Assembly (NCBI GenBank): GCA_910579755.1
Contig: CAJTVB010000002.1
Span: 1 to 64,000, forward strand
Source of the DNA: an uncultured Acetatifactor sp.
Lineage (GTDB): Bacteria; Bacillota; Clostridia; Lachnospirales; Lachnospiraceae
DNA length: 64,000 bases
Direction of reading: 5' to 3'
Shown: in pieces, positions 17,505 through 25,858 of the stretch
Position numbering within the stretch: the first letter of the stretch is position 1
Layout: every line of letters begins with the position of its first letter
Position numbers and translations under genes: made by a program
The notes under the pieces: model-generated
What the model was told of the DNA's origin: nothing
What the model saw: the letters and a program-made list of their open reading frames with translations, nothing else
The model's database searches: none

Positions 17505-19763
17505 TTGAAAAAAAATAAAAAGAAAATTTGGAAGCTCCTGATACAGGGATTTGTTTATCTGGCAATGCTTGGAGTGTTTGCAGGTTTCGTGGTATTTCTG
17601 AACCGGTCTGCTCAGACGGAGACTGAAGATGTGATGGATTGGGAGCCGGAGGCTGCCCAGGGAATCCCCGAGGGCTGGGAGCTTGCAGCGGAAAATCAGG
17701 CGTTTGAGCTGTATTTTGAGCCTTCTGCAGTGCAGTTTATGGTAAAGGATAAGACCAGCGGCGCCCAGTGGAGAAGTAATCCGGAGAATGCGTCGGAGGA
17801 TCCCATTGCCTTTGGCCAGAACAAGATGCGGGTTCAGTCTCTTTTGGAGATTTCATATGTGGATGATCAAAGCAACTTCTATACTGCAAACAGCTTTGCC
17901 GATTCGGTTCAGGCGGATACATACACATATGAATATGGGGATAACGGGATATACGTCAACCTGCAGTTTGCAAAGCAGGGGTTTGAGATTCCATGCTTTT
18001 TTGGAATTCAGGAGGATCGCTTTGTGGCAAGGGTGCTCAGCGACCAGATAAAGCAGCATGGAAGCCTGCAGGTTGCCAGCATCGTGTTTCTGCCCTATTT
18101 TGGGGCGGGATCTCTGGAGGAAGAGGGATATATGCTGGTGCCGGATGGATCAGGAGCATTGATTTATTATAATAACCAGAAACAGAGCTATCAGACCTAT
18201 TCTCAGAAGGTGTACGGCAGGAACCTGGCATTGAACCTGCAAAATAATACGCTGGTTACCCAGGATGCCACAATGCCGGTGTTTGGAATAAAAAGGGGAT
18301 CCGATGCCCTGCTGGCAGTTATTACAAAAGGCGAGTATCAGGCGGAAATCAAGGCGGAGGTTGCCAGAAAGCTTACCGCTAATAATGCGGTGTATACAAA
18401 TATTTTATACATACAAAGCGAGAGCAATACTCTTTTGTCCGGCAGCAATAATGAAGAATCCGTAATCATGCTGTCGCCCCAGCATAATCAGTTCCCTTAT
18501 TATGAGGTAGCTTATTTCTTTTTACAGGAGAATGCCGGCTACAATGAGATGGCGTCCCGTTATCGCCGGTACCTGATAGAAGAGAAGGGAATGCGGCAGG
18601 AAGCATCAGTGGAACAGGAGAGCATGAATCTGACGTTTCTGGGAGGCGTGGAAGTTAATAAAACCTTTCTGGGAGTGCCTTACCGTGCGGTAAAAGCGCT
18701 GACGACCTTTGAGGAATTAAGAGATACGGCGCTGGAATTGCAGCAAAAAAACGGAAATGTCTTTCAGATCAGTATGCGCTATCTGGAAAATGGCGGGTCC
18801 ATGAGCAAGATCCCTGTGAGTCTTACTTATGAGGGCGCGCTGGGAGGAAAGAAGGGATACAAAAAAATGGCGGATGCCCTGGAAGCGGCAGACATATCCT
18901 TCTATCCCATATACGATACGGTTACAATACGGAAATTCGGTAATGGATATCGTGATTATCAGGGGGTGCGGAATGTATCCAAATCCGCCTCCCGGCAATA
19001 TGATTATCTGCTCACCTCCGGAGATAAGGATACCACAAAGTCTCCTTTTTATCTGGTTTCTCCTCAATATGAAGAAAAGATTATGTCTTCCTTGCTGGCA
19101 AGCGCGGAAAAGCAGGGAGTGGGAAGCCTGGGGCTGGCCGGCATTTCCGATCATATTTACGCTGATTACAGGACGGACAGTATTTCTGATAATGAGACGG
19201 GAGCTTATTGGGAAAGGGCCCTTGAAATGGCATCCTCTTCTGCGGAAAGGCTGCTGCTGGAGGGAGCATATGCCTATGCCTTCCCTTATGCGGATGTAAT
19301 TACGGAAGCGCCTGTTTACACCAGTCAGTTTGATGTGGAGGATGAGGCGGTGCCTTTTTATGAGATGGTGGTAGGAGGTTCTGCCGCGCTATACAGTACT
19401 CCTATAAACGAGAGCGGCAATACAAGAGAAATGCTTTTAAAGACCGTGGAATACGGTGTCAGTCCCACCTTTCTTCTTATGACGGCGCGGCGTGATGCCC
19501 TGCAGGATACGGACTACCAGCAGTATTATTCTCTTTGCTGGGGAGACTGGGAACAGGAGATTGGAGAAATTCTTGAAGAGCTGAAGGTCCTTGACGGTAT
19601 ATTCGGTCAGAGGATTATCAGCCATAGAAAGCTGGGTGACGGGATTTATGCCACATCCTTTGAAGGCGGAGCGGACGTCTATGTGAATTACGGACAGGAG
19701 GATGTCACTGTGGAAGGCGTTACAATCCCTGCGCAGGGATTTGTCCGGAAAGGAGATCAGTAA
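17505..19763 (+). CDS. DUF5696-type secreted protein
   Basis: About 752 residues. I place the start at the TTG at 17505 because AGGGGGTGA lies just upstream; the GTG at 17496 falls within that site. A basic N-terminus and one hydrophobic segment (residues about 9-30) act as signal anchor. The long extracellular part has beta-rich sequence first (WRSNPENASEDPIAFGQNKM) and a later region reminiscent of a TIM-barrel hydrolase-like fold (SFYPIYDTVTIRKFGNGY, GSLGLAGISDHIYADY). DUF5696 proteins are seen next to sugar importers in Firmicutes; no activity is established. A glycosidase-like or glycan-binding function is possible but unproven. Confidence 0.75.
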   Translation: MKKNKKKIWKLLIQGFVYLAMLGVFAGFVVFLNRSAQTETEDVMDWEPEAAQGIPEGWELAAENQAFELYFEPSAVQFMVKDKTSGAQWRSNPENASEDPIAFGQNKMRVQSLLEISYVDDQSNFYTANSFADSVQADTYTYEYGDNGIYVNLQFAKQGFEIPCFFGIQEDRFVARVLSDQIKQHGSLQVASIVFLPYFGAGSLEEEGYMLVPDGSGALIYYNNQKQSYQTYSQKVYGRNLALNLQNNTLVTQDATMPVFGIKRGSDALLAVITKGEYQAEIKAEVARKLTANNAVYTNILYIQSESNTLLSGSNNEESVIMLSPQHNQFPYYEVAYFFLQENAGYNEMASRYRRYLIEEKGMRQEASVEQESMNLTFLGGVEVNKTFLGVPYRAVKALTTFEELRDTALELQQKNGNVFQISMRYLENGGSMSKIPVSLTYEGALGGKKGYKKMADALEAADISFYPIYDTVTIRKFGNGYRDYQGVRNVSKSASRQYDYLLTSGDKDTTKSPFYLVSPQYEEKIMSSLLASAEKQGVGSLGLAGISDHIYADYRTDSISDNETGAYWERALEMASSSAERLLLEGAYAYAFPYADVITEAPVYTSQFDVEDEAVPFYEMVVGGSAALYSTPINESGNTREMLLKTVEYGVSPTFLLMTARRDALQDTDYQQYYSLCWGDWEQEIGEILEELKVLDGIFGQRIISHRKLGDGIYATSFEGGADVYVNYGQEDVTVEGVTIPAQGFVRKGDQ

Positions 19764-19766
19764 ATT

Positions 19767-20654
19767 ATGAAAAAAAAGATTCCTTATTATCAGAAAAAGA
19801 AGATTTACGGATTCCTGTTTATTACTCCCTGGCTGTTGGGATTCCTGTTTTTTTTCGTAGTTCCATTTGTACAGTCCTGCCTCTATGCGTTTCAGGATTT
19901 GACGACCTCTCCGGAAGGAATGGTGGGCGAATGGATCGGCAGCTATAATTTCTCCTATGCGCTGTTTCGTGACACTGATTTCCTGATTCAATGTGCCAAT
20001 TCCTTAAAGGATTTGGTTACGGTGCCTCTGATTTTGGTATACAGTATTTGCTTTGCACTGCTGCTGAAAAAAGAGTATGTAGGCAGGACGACCATGAGGG
20101 CTATCGCGTTTCTGCCGGTAATTATTGGTTCCGGCGTTCTGATGGATATCATGAAGACGGATGTATTTTCCAGCGGGGTAAAAGGAGCAGAAACAGTGTA
20201 TCTGTTTTCCGGAGGCGGTCTGACAGGCTTGTTCACCTCCATGGGATTATCGCCGGATATGATAGGATTTATCAATAATGTCATCGGTAAAATCTTTGAC
20301 TTGACATGGCGATCCGGCGTGCAGATTCTCTTATTCCTTGCCGGACTGCACAACATTCCTTCCTATGTGTATGAAGCGGCGGAGATCGAAGGGGCAAATG
20401 CACTGGAACAGTTTTTTAAGATAACCCTGCCCATGCTGACGCCCATGATCCTGTTGAATGTGGTATACAGCGTGATTGACATTTTTTCGGATTTCGGAAA
20501 TACGATCATCCAGATGATCTACAATATGGCATTTACCAATGTACGGTTCGGATATTCCAGTGCGTTGTCCATCCTGTACTTTATGATGATAGCGGTGGTT
20601 CTTGTAATAGTATATCTGGTTATGAAGCGCTTTATCGTGCATCCGGAGGAGTAG
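19767..20654 (+). CDS. CUT1 sugar ABC permease, locus 1 pair B (first)
   Basis: A 295-residue permease with six helices, starting 3 bases after the DUF5696 stop. Its EAA loop is EAAEIEGANALEQFFKITLP. The sequence differs clearly from pair A, so the operon carries two distinct heterodimeric channels. It is expected to pair with the next gene and to work with the lipoprotein binding protein at 21700. Confidence 0.92.
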   Translation: MKKKIPYYQKKKIYGFLFITPWLLGFLFFFVVPFVQSCLYAFQDLTTSPEGMVGEWIGSYNFSYALFRDTDFLIQCANSLKDLVTVPLILVYSICFALLLKKEYVGRTTMRAIAFLPVIIGSGVLMDIMKTDVFSSGVKGAETVYLFSGGGLTGLFTSMGLSPDMIGFINNVIGKIFDLTWRSGVQILLFLAGLHNIPSYVYEAAEIEGANALEQFFKITLPMLTPMILLNVVYSVIDIFSDFGNTIIQMIYNMAFTNVRFGYSSALSILYFMMIAVVLVIVYLVMKRFIVHPEE

Positions 20655-20667
20655 GAGGAGAAATAAC

Positions 20668-21669
20668 ATGGTCAAAACTGTCAAAATGTCAAAGCCGGAA
20701 AGGGCGAAGAAACTGATGGAAACAAAGTTGCTTTATCGTATCAAGACCGGGAAATGGATATGGACTATTGCAAGATATGCCATTCTGGTGCTTCTGGCAT
20801 ACCAGCTGCTATATCCGATTATCTATATGATAAGCGCTTCTGTGAAAGCGCCGATTGACTCCTATGATCCAAGCGTCATATGGATACCAAAGCATTTTTC
20901 TGCCACGGGCTTCCTGGATGCCTTTAAGACAATGAAATATATGGACGCGCTGGTACGCAGCCTGGGAATAGGACTGGGGTGTGCAATATTGGATGTGATT
21001 TCCTGTGCGCTGGCGGGATACGGGTTTGCAAGATATAAATTTCCTTTGAAAACATTTTTCTTTGCCTGCGTGATTTTGACTCTGATCGTGCCCACGCAGA
21101 CGATTATTCTGCCCTATTACATGAACATGAGATATTTTGATCCGCTGGGAATTATGACGCTGTTTTCCAAAATAACAGGAAACAATACCATGATCAATCT
21201 GGTGGGGAGCAATGCGGCATTCTTCATTCCCTCCGCCCTGGGCGCGGGAATTCGTTCAGGACTGTATATTTACATATTCAAGCAGTTTTTTGAGGGAATG
21301 TCGGCGGCGCTGGAGGAATCTGCCTATGTGGACGGCAGCGGGCCCCTGAGGACATTTGTACATATCATGCTTCCCAACGCTAAAAATGCCATTATAACGG
21401 TGTTCCTGTTTTCTTTCGTATGGCATTTTAATGATTATTATCTGTCCAAGCAGCTGTTGGGAACCGGCAAGAGGACGCTGATTGTGGCACTATCTTCCCT
21501 GAGAGTGGATTTGGCGGCGGTGATAGGCGGCCAGACAACCACAGATCCTATCCGGATCCAGACACGGATTCAGGCAGGATGTCTTTTGGCAATACTTCCG
21601 ATGTTTTTGCTGTACATAGTGACCCAAAGGAAACTGGCGGACAGCATTGAACATATTGGCATCAAGTAA
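20668..21669 (+). CDS. CUT1 sugar ABC permease, locus 1 pair B (second)
   Basis: A 333-residue permease, longer than usual because of a basic N-terminal extension and an insert (residues about 160-205) before the EAA loop ESAYVDGSGPLRTFVHIMLP. GGAGGAGAAATAAC precedes the ATG. The C-terminus has the usual DSIEHIGIK ending of MalG-like subunits. Confidence 0.92.
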   Translation: MVKTVKMSKPERAKKLMETKLLYRIKTGKWIWTIARYAILVLLAYQLLYPIIYMISASVKAPIDSYDPSVIWIPKHFSATGFLDAFKTMKYMDALVRSLGIGLGCAILDVISCALAGYGFARYKFPLKTFFFACVILTLIVPTQTIILPYYMNMRYFDPLGIMTLFSKITGNNTMINLVGSNAAFFIPSALGAGIRSGLYIYIFKQFFEGMSAALEESAYVDGSGPLRTFVHIMLPNAKNAIITVFLFSFVWHFNDYYLSKQLLGTGKRTLIVALSSLRVDLAAVIGGQTTTDPIRIQTRIQAGCLLAILPMFLLYIVTQRKLADSIEHIGIK

Positions 21670-21699
21670 CTGATTTTTTTAAGAAAAGGAGAGGACAAA

Positions 21700-23088
21700 A
21701 TGAAGAAGAAGTTTTTGGCTACGATGATGGCGATGGTATGCACCATGGCTTTGGCGGCCTGCGGAGGCTCACCCGAGGGAAACAGTAGCACACCTGCTGA
21801 CGGGACAGCGGAATCCGGCAGTAATGAGGAAAGCAATGCCGGAGGAAATACAGGAGGGAATGCCGCAGAAGGAAATGAAGATTCGGGTTCTGCAAGTGCC
21901 CTGCCGGATTCACTGGAAAATCCCAATCTGGTAATCGTATGGGATACCACAGAAGAAGCATGGAATAATACGCTGCAGGAGGATCCGGATGCCTTTAACC
22001 TGGTATGGTCCACCAAGGCGGCATTTGAAGAAAAGTACGGAGGAACTGTAACAGTGATCGGCGTCGGCTGGGGAGAGCAGCAGGAGCAGGTGATCAGCAT
22101 GGTCAATGCCGGAGAGGTATGCGACCTGGCGCAGGCCCACGACCAGAACTTTCCGACCTACGGAGCCAAGCATGTGATGCAGGATATCTCCCAGTATATT
22201 GATCTGAGTGATGATTTCTGGTATGAAAGCACAACGAAGGCCTTTACCTTTGGCGGTGTCCCCTATGCAGTGGGAGCAGATGCGGCGCCTGTGGTTATCA
22301 GCTACAATAAGACCCTGTTCGATCAGATGGGCGTCAAAACTCCCATGGAATATTTTAAAGAGGGAAACTGGACCTGGGATACCTTCCGCGAGGCGGCGCT
22401 GGCTATGACAGGCGATACCGATGGAGACGGAATCAATGATATTTACGGCTTTGGATGGTGGGATTCCTTTTATGTGCAGATGCTGAACACAAACGGCATC
22501 GTGGGCATTGATTATACCTCGGACAGCGGCGTTTCCAGCAATTATACCACTTCCCAGGCAACGGAGGCGTTTACCTTCCTGCAGGACGGTTATATCAAGG
22601 ACAAATTCATAATGATTCCTGACGGAGACAAATTCATCAGCGATTTCAAGAGCGGCAAGCTGGCTATGACCTGTGAATATGGATTTGCGGCACTTACCGC
22701 GTATGAATGCGATTATGAAATTGAATGGGCGCCTCTGCCCACCGGCCCTTCCGGACAGACCTATGACTGCGGCGGAAGTCTGACAGGATTTTCCATTCCT
22801 ACCACCAGCGTAAACCCGGAGGGCGCGGCAGTGTTTGCAAGGATGGCATATGAGCTGCTGCACGAGTGGCAGAACAGCACCAGGGTCACTCTTTATGGAC
22901 AGGAGCAGGTAGACCTTATGAACACATTATCGGAGCATATTAACTTTGCGCCTATCGGAATCGAAAAGTACTGGGATGCAAACTGGACTATTTTCTCAGG
23001 GCTGACAGACGGTACTCCGGTAAGTACTTTTGCCACAAATGCCGATGAGCAGATCAAAGAGGGCGCCACAATTACGTTGGGAGAATAA
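21700..23088 (+). CDS. Extracellular sugar-binding lipoprotein of importer locus 1
   Basis: A 462-residue family 1 binding protein. The lipobox LAAC places the lipidated cysteine at residue 21, followed by a Ser/Gly/Glu-rich linker of about 45 residues. The mature domain contains typical elements (GVPYAVGADAAPVVISYNKTLF, FLQDGYIKDKFIM). AAAGGAGAGG lies before the ATG. It is the second binding protein of the operon, next to permease pair B, and precedes the secreted GH32-like enzyme, suggesting it binds the fructo-oligosaccharides that enzyme releases. Confidence 0.92.
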   Translation: MKKKFLATMMAMVCTMALAACGGSPEGNSSTPADGTAESGSNEESNAGGNTGGNAAEGNEDSGSASALPDSLENPNLVIVWDTTEEAWNNTLQEDPDAFNLVWSTKAAFEEKYGGTVTVIGVGWGEQQEQVISMVNAGEVCDLAQAHDQNFPTYGAKHVMQDISQYIDLSDDFWYESTTKAFTFGGVPYAVGADAAPVVISYNKTLFDQMGVKTPMEYFKEGNWTWDTFREAALAMTGDTDGDGINDIYGFGWWDSFYVQMLNTNGIVGIDYTSDSGVSSNYTTSQATEAFTFLQDGYIKDKFIMIPDGDKFISDFKSGKLAMTCEYGFAALTAYECDYEIEWAPLPTGPSGQTYDCGGSLTGFSIPTTSVNPEGAAVFARMAYELLHEWQNSTRVTLYGQEQVDLMNTLSEHINFAPIGIEKYWDANWTIFSGLTDGTPVSTFATNADEQIKEGATITLGE

Positions 23089-24726
23089 ATGATGAAAAAG
23101 AAACTCTTTTTCTTATTAGTGTTTTCCTGTCTTGTAACAGCTACTGCATGTGCAGGACAGGAGACACCTCCTGAGACACAGAAGTCGGATATTCCTGACA
23201 CACAGGAGGCGGAATCTTTGGGGGCGGAAGATGTGGAATTATCCGGAAACCAGGTTCAGGAGCCGGCGGAAGAAAGCGAGGCAGGGAATGTGGAAAACTA
23301 TGAAGGTGTACCCTACCGTCTGTACCCTACTTCCGAGAATGCATGGGTAGGCGATGTGATGCCTATGGCAGATGAGAATGGGCTTCAACTGTATTATTTA
23401 TATGATACTGATCATAATGGTGTCGGATATCATCCGATTTACAAATTTTCCACATCGAATTTTTATGAATATCAGGATGATGGTCTGGTAATTTTATACG
23501 GTAGTTCAGCAGAGGAACCGGATCTGGCTATCGGAACAGGGAGTGTGCTCAAAGCTCAGGACGGAAGATATCATTGCTTTTATACGGGACACAATGATAC
23601 TTTTCCTGACAAGGGTCTGGATAAGGAATGTGTCATGCATGCTGTCAGCGAAGACAATATAAGTTGGACGAAAATTCCGGAGGATACCTTTTATGCGGCG
23701 GAGCATTATTCCGGAGATGATTTCAGGGATCCCTTTGTTTTCTGGAATGAGGATGAACAATGCTACTGGCTGCTGATTGCCGCTCATGATGAGAAGCTGG
23801 GCGGAATTGTGGCCAGATACACATCAACAGATTTGTCGAATTGGACATTATGCGATCCCCTGTATGCCCCGGAAAAGCAGTACATGCTGGAATGTCCGGA
23901 TCTGTTCCGGATGGGTGATTATTACTATCTCTTCTATAGCTGGGACCGGGTAACTTATTATGCCATGAGCGATTCTATCTATGGCCCTTTTGAGGAACCG
24001 GCTGACAATATACTGGACGGAACGGGCTTTTGCTTTTATGCCGCGAAAACCGCTGAATTTGAAGGGAAGAGATACCTCTGCGGATGGGTGGGACGAAAGT
24101 CGGAACCAAAGGATACAGGAGCCTATGACTGGGCGGGAAGTATGGTGATCCATGAGCTTGTACAGAAAGAAGACGGCACACTGGGTGTGAAGGAGCCTTC
24201 CAGCCTGGAGAACTATTTTGTTGTGGACAAAACGCCTGCTGTAATGGGGACAGCGGGTGCTGTGGAAAAGGATAACGGTGTTTACAGGCTGTCAGCCGGA
24301 GCCGATGATGTGGCCCTGGCAGAATTTGGTATGCGCGAGCCTACCATGCTGCTGGAGTGTACGGTTTCTTTGGAACAGGACGGATATGCGGGTTTTGCCT
24401 TTGGCGCTGGTGATGATTACGGGAAATATACCGGACTGGTATTGGATGCAAAGAATAATTCCGTACATTTTGAGGGGTGTGTTCTTTCCAGAATAGCCTA
24501 TGTGGAGCCGGTGATTTTCACACATTTTACTTTTGAACCGGGGAAGGAATATCACATAAAGCTGATCATGGAAAATGAGATAGCAGTTCTGTATATTGAT
24601 GATACGAAGGCATTGAGCAATCGAATTTATAAATCTGTAGACGGAGCGGTGCACTGGGGAATTTTTGCGAATAGTACAGAAGCGGCATTTCGCGATATCG
24701 TCGTTAAAGTTCCGGCTGCCGAATAA
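23089..24726 (+). CDS. GH32-like lipoprotein (exo-acting fructan hydrolase candidate)
   Basis: A 545-residue lipoprotein (lipobox ATAC, cysteine at residue 21), so it acts on the outer face of the membrane. A five-bladed propeller follows with the GH32 landmarks in divergent form: ADENG in place of NDPNG near residue 91, the FRDP motif in DDFRDPFVF, and the ECPD acid/base motif in LECPDLFRMG. A C-terminal beta-sandwich (residues about 380-545) ends with IVVKVPAAE. The start is the first of two consecutive ATGs, directly after the stop of the binding protein. By family it should release fructose or fructo-oligosaccharides from inulin, levan or sucrose; the altered nucleophile motif makes the exact activity uncertain. 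Confidence 0.8.
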   Translation: MMKKKLFFLLVFSCLVTATACAGQETPPETQKSDIPDTQEAESLGAEDVELSGNQVQEPAEESEAGNVENYEGVPYRLYPTSENAWVGDVMPMADENGLQLYYLYDTDHNGVGYHPIYKFSTSNFYEYQDDGLVILYGSSAEEPDLAIGTGSVLKAQDGRYHCFYTGHNDTFPDKGLDKECVMHAVSEDNISWTKIPEDTFYAAEHYSGDDFRDPFVFWNEDEQCYWLLIAAHDEKLGGIVARYTSTDLSNWTLCDPLYAPEKQYMLECPDLFRMGDYYYLFYSWDRVTYYAMSDSIYGPFEEPADNILDGTGFCFYAAKTAEFEGKRYLCGWVGRKSEPKDTGAYDWAGSMVIHELVQKEDGTLGVKEPSSLENYFVVDKTPAVMGTAGAVEKDNGVYRLSAGADDVALAEFGMREPTMLLECTVSLEQDGYAGFAFGAGDDYGKYTGLVLDAKNNSVHFEGCVLSRIAYVEPVIFTHFTFEPGKEYHIKLIMENEIAVLYIDDTKALSNRIYKSVDGAVHWGIFANSTEAAFRDIVVKVPAAE

Positions 24727-24735
24727 GGCGGCCGG
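24712..24735. terminator. GC-rich hairpin between convergent GH32 lipoprotein and LacI genes
   Basis: CCGGCTGCC pairs with GGCGGCCGG over nine bases around GAATAA, spanning the stop of the GH32 lipoprotein. There is no T run on either side, so it is at best a weak terminator or an mRNA-stabilising 3' structure in the 21-base gap between convergent genes. Confidence 0.35.
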
Positions 24736-24747
24736 ACAATCAGTGAG

Positions 24748-25779
24748 CTATGGAGCAGAATTGCGGAAATGGACCTGCGTATCCAGATAAATGGTAAAGG
24801 GAATACTGCCGGGATATTGTATTTTCTGAAAGAGAAGCTGGGCCGCGCAGGTACCCAGCTCTTTGCAGGGGATACGGACGGTGGTGAGGCTGTTCATGGG
24901 GGTATTTACAGAAGGAAGGCCGTCAAAGCCGCATACCAGAACATCCTCGGGAACCCGGAGCCCCAGCTCCGTCAGACTGTGGATAAGAACCTGTGCCAAT
25001 ACATCATTGGCACAAAAAAAGAGCTGGGGCAGCCGCTCTTTTTTCTGAAGCTGCTCCGTCATCCACCCGTCCTGGCTGTAATTACTGTCATCTGCAATAA
25101 TGTTATAAGATTGAGTATCCACTCCATATTCAGCGGCGGTCAGGAAAAATGCCTCATAGCGTTCACTGAAGCTGATACAGTGGCGGTTGTCGCCTACAAA
25201 GCCCATGGAGGTCAGGTGATGCTTTTCGCAGAGGGCTGCAAGCATCTGATGCGTGCTGACTCGGTTTTCCATCAACAGCAGAGAACAGTCCAGGTTTAAG
25301 GAGCGAAAATCGATACATGCATCGATAAACAGCACGGGAATTCCCAGAGAACAGAGCAATCTGCTGTAATCCGGCTGAAACAGTTCCAGACAGACGATAG
25401 CCTCTGTCTGATTTTTATTGAGATTGGGCGGAAGCGTCAGGGAAGCAATATCCTCTTCCGTAATGGAGTGCAGAGTCAGTGAATATCCCTTTGTGCGGAT
25501 TTCCTGTTCCAGCTGAGTTATGATTCCTGAGCCAATGTGGAAGGCATCGGGAGTCATGTGCATCACAAATGCAAAGCTTTTGGCCTGCGGGCCGGAAGCC
25601 ATTGCATTAGAATAAGCAGCTGTATTTACATATTTATAATTCATTTCCTGCGCTTTTTTTAAAACCAGAGCTCTGGTTTCAGCAGAGACATTTGGCGAAT
25701 TATTCAGTACTTTGGATACGGTGATTCGAGACAACTGCAGTGAATCAGCAATATCCTGAATGGTAACCTTTGTTTTCAT
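24748..25779 (-). CDS. LacI-family transcriptional regulator of the fructan locus
   Basis: A 343-residue repressor. The ATG at 25779 is chosen because AAGGAG lies 5 bases upstream and the helix-turn-helix then sits at the very N-terminus (TIQDIADSLQLSRITVSKVLNNS). The longer frame to 25917 adds 46 residues without family support. The C-terminal periplasmic-binding-like domain (IPVLFIDACID, DVLVCGFDGLP) binds an effector sugar. It is divergent from the cytoplasmic GH32 and convergent with the importer operon, so it most likely controls both. No CG-centred LacI palindrome was found in the 79-base gap. Confidence 0.9.
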   Translation of the reverse strand: MKTKVTIQDIADSLQLSRITVSKVLNNSPNVSAETRALVLKKAQEMNYKYVNTAAYSNAMASGPQAKSFAFVMHMTPDAFHIGSGIITQLEQEIRTKGYSLTLHSITEEDIASLTLPPNLNKNQTEAIVCLELFQPDYSRLLCSLGIPVLFIDACIDFRSLNLDCSLLLMENRVSTHQMLAALCEKHHLTSMGFVGDNRHCISFSERYEAFFLTAAEYGVDTQSYNIIADDSNYSQDGWMTEQLQKKERLPQLFFCANDVLAQVLIHSLTELGLRVPEDVLVCGFDGLPSVNTPMNSLTTVRIPCKELGTCAAQLLFQKIQYPGSIPFTIYLDTQVHFRNSAP

Positions 25780-25810
25780 AAGAACTCCTTTATGGGGATT
25801 AACTGATTCT

Positions 25811-25839
25811 ATAGTATATGATTTTATCAAAGAAAGCAA
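25811..25839 (-). promoter_or_regulatory. Promoter of the LacI gene
   Basis: On the minus strand TTGCTT and TACTAT are separated by 17 bases, 31 bases before the start codon. The site also overlaps the upstream region of the divergent GH32 gene. Confidence 0.5.
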
Positions 25840-25858
25840 GTGATTTAGGAGGATTTGT

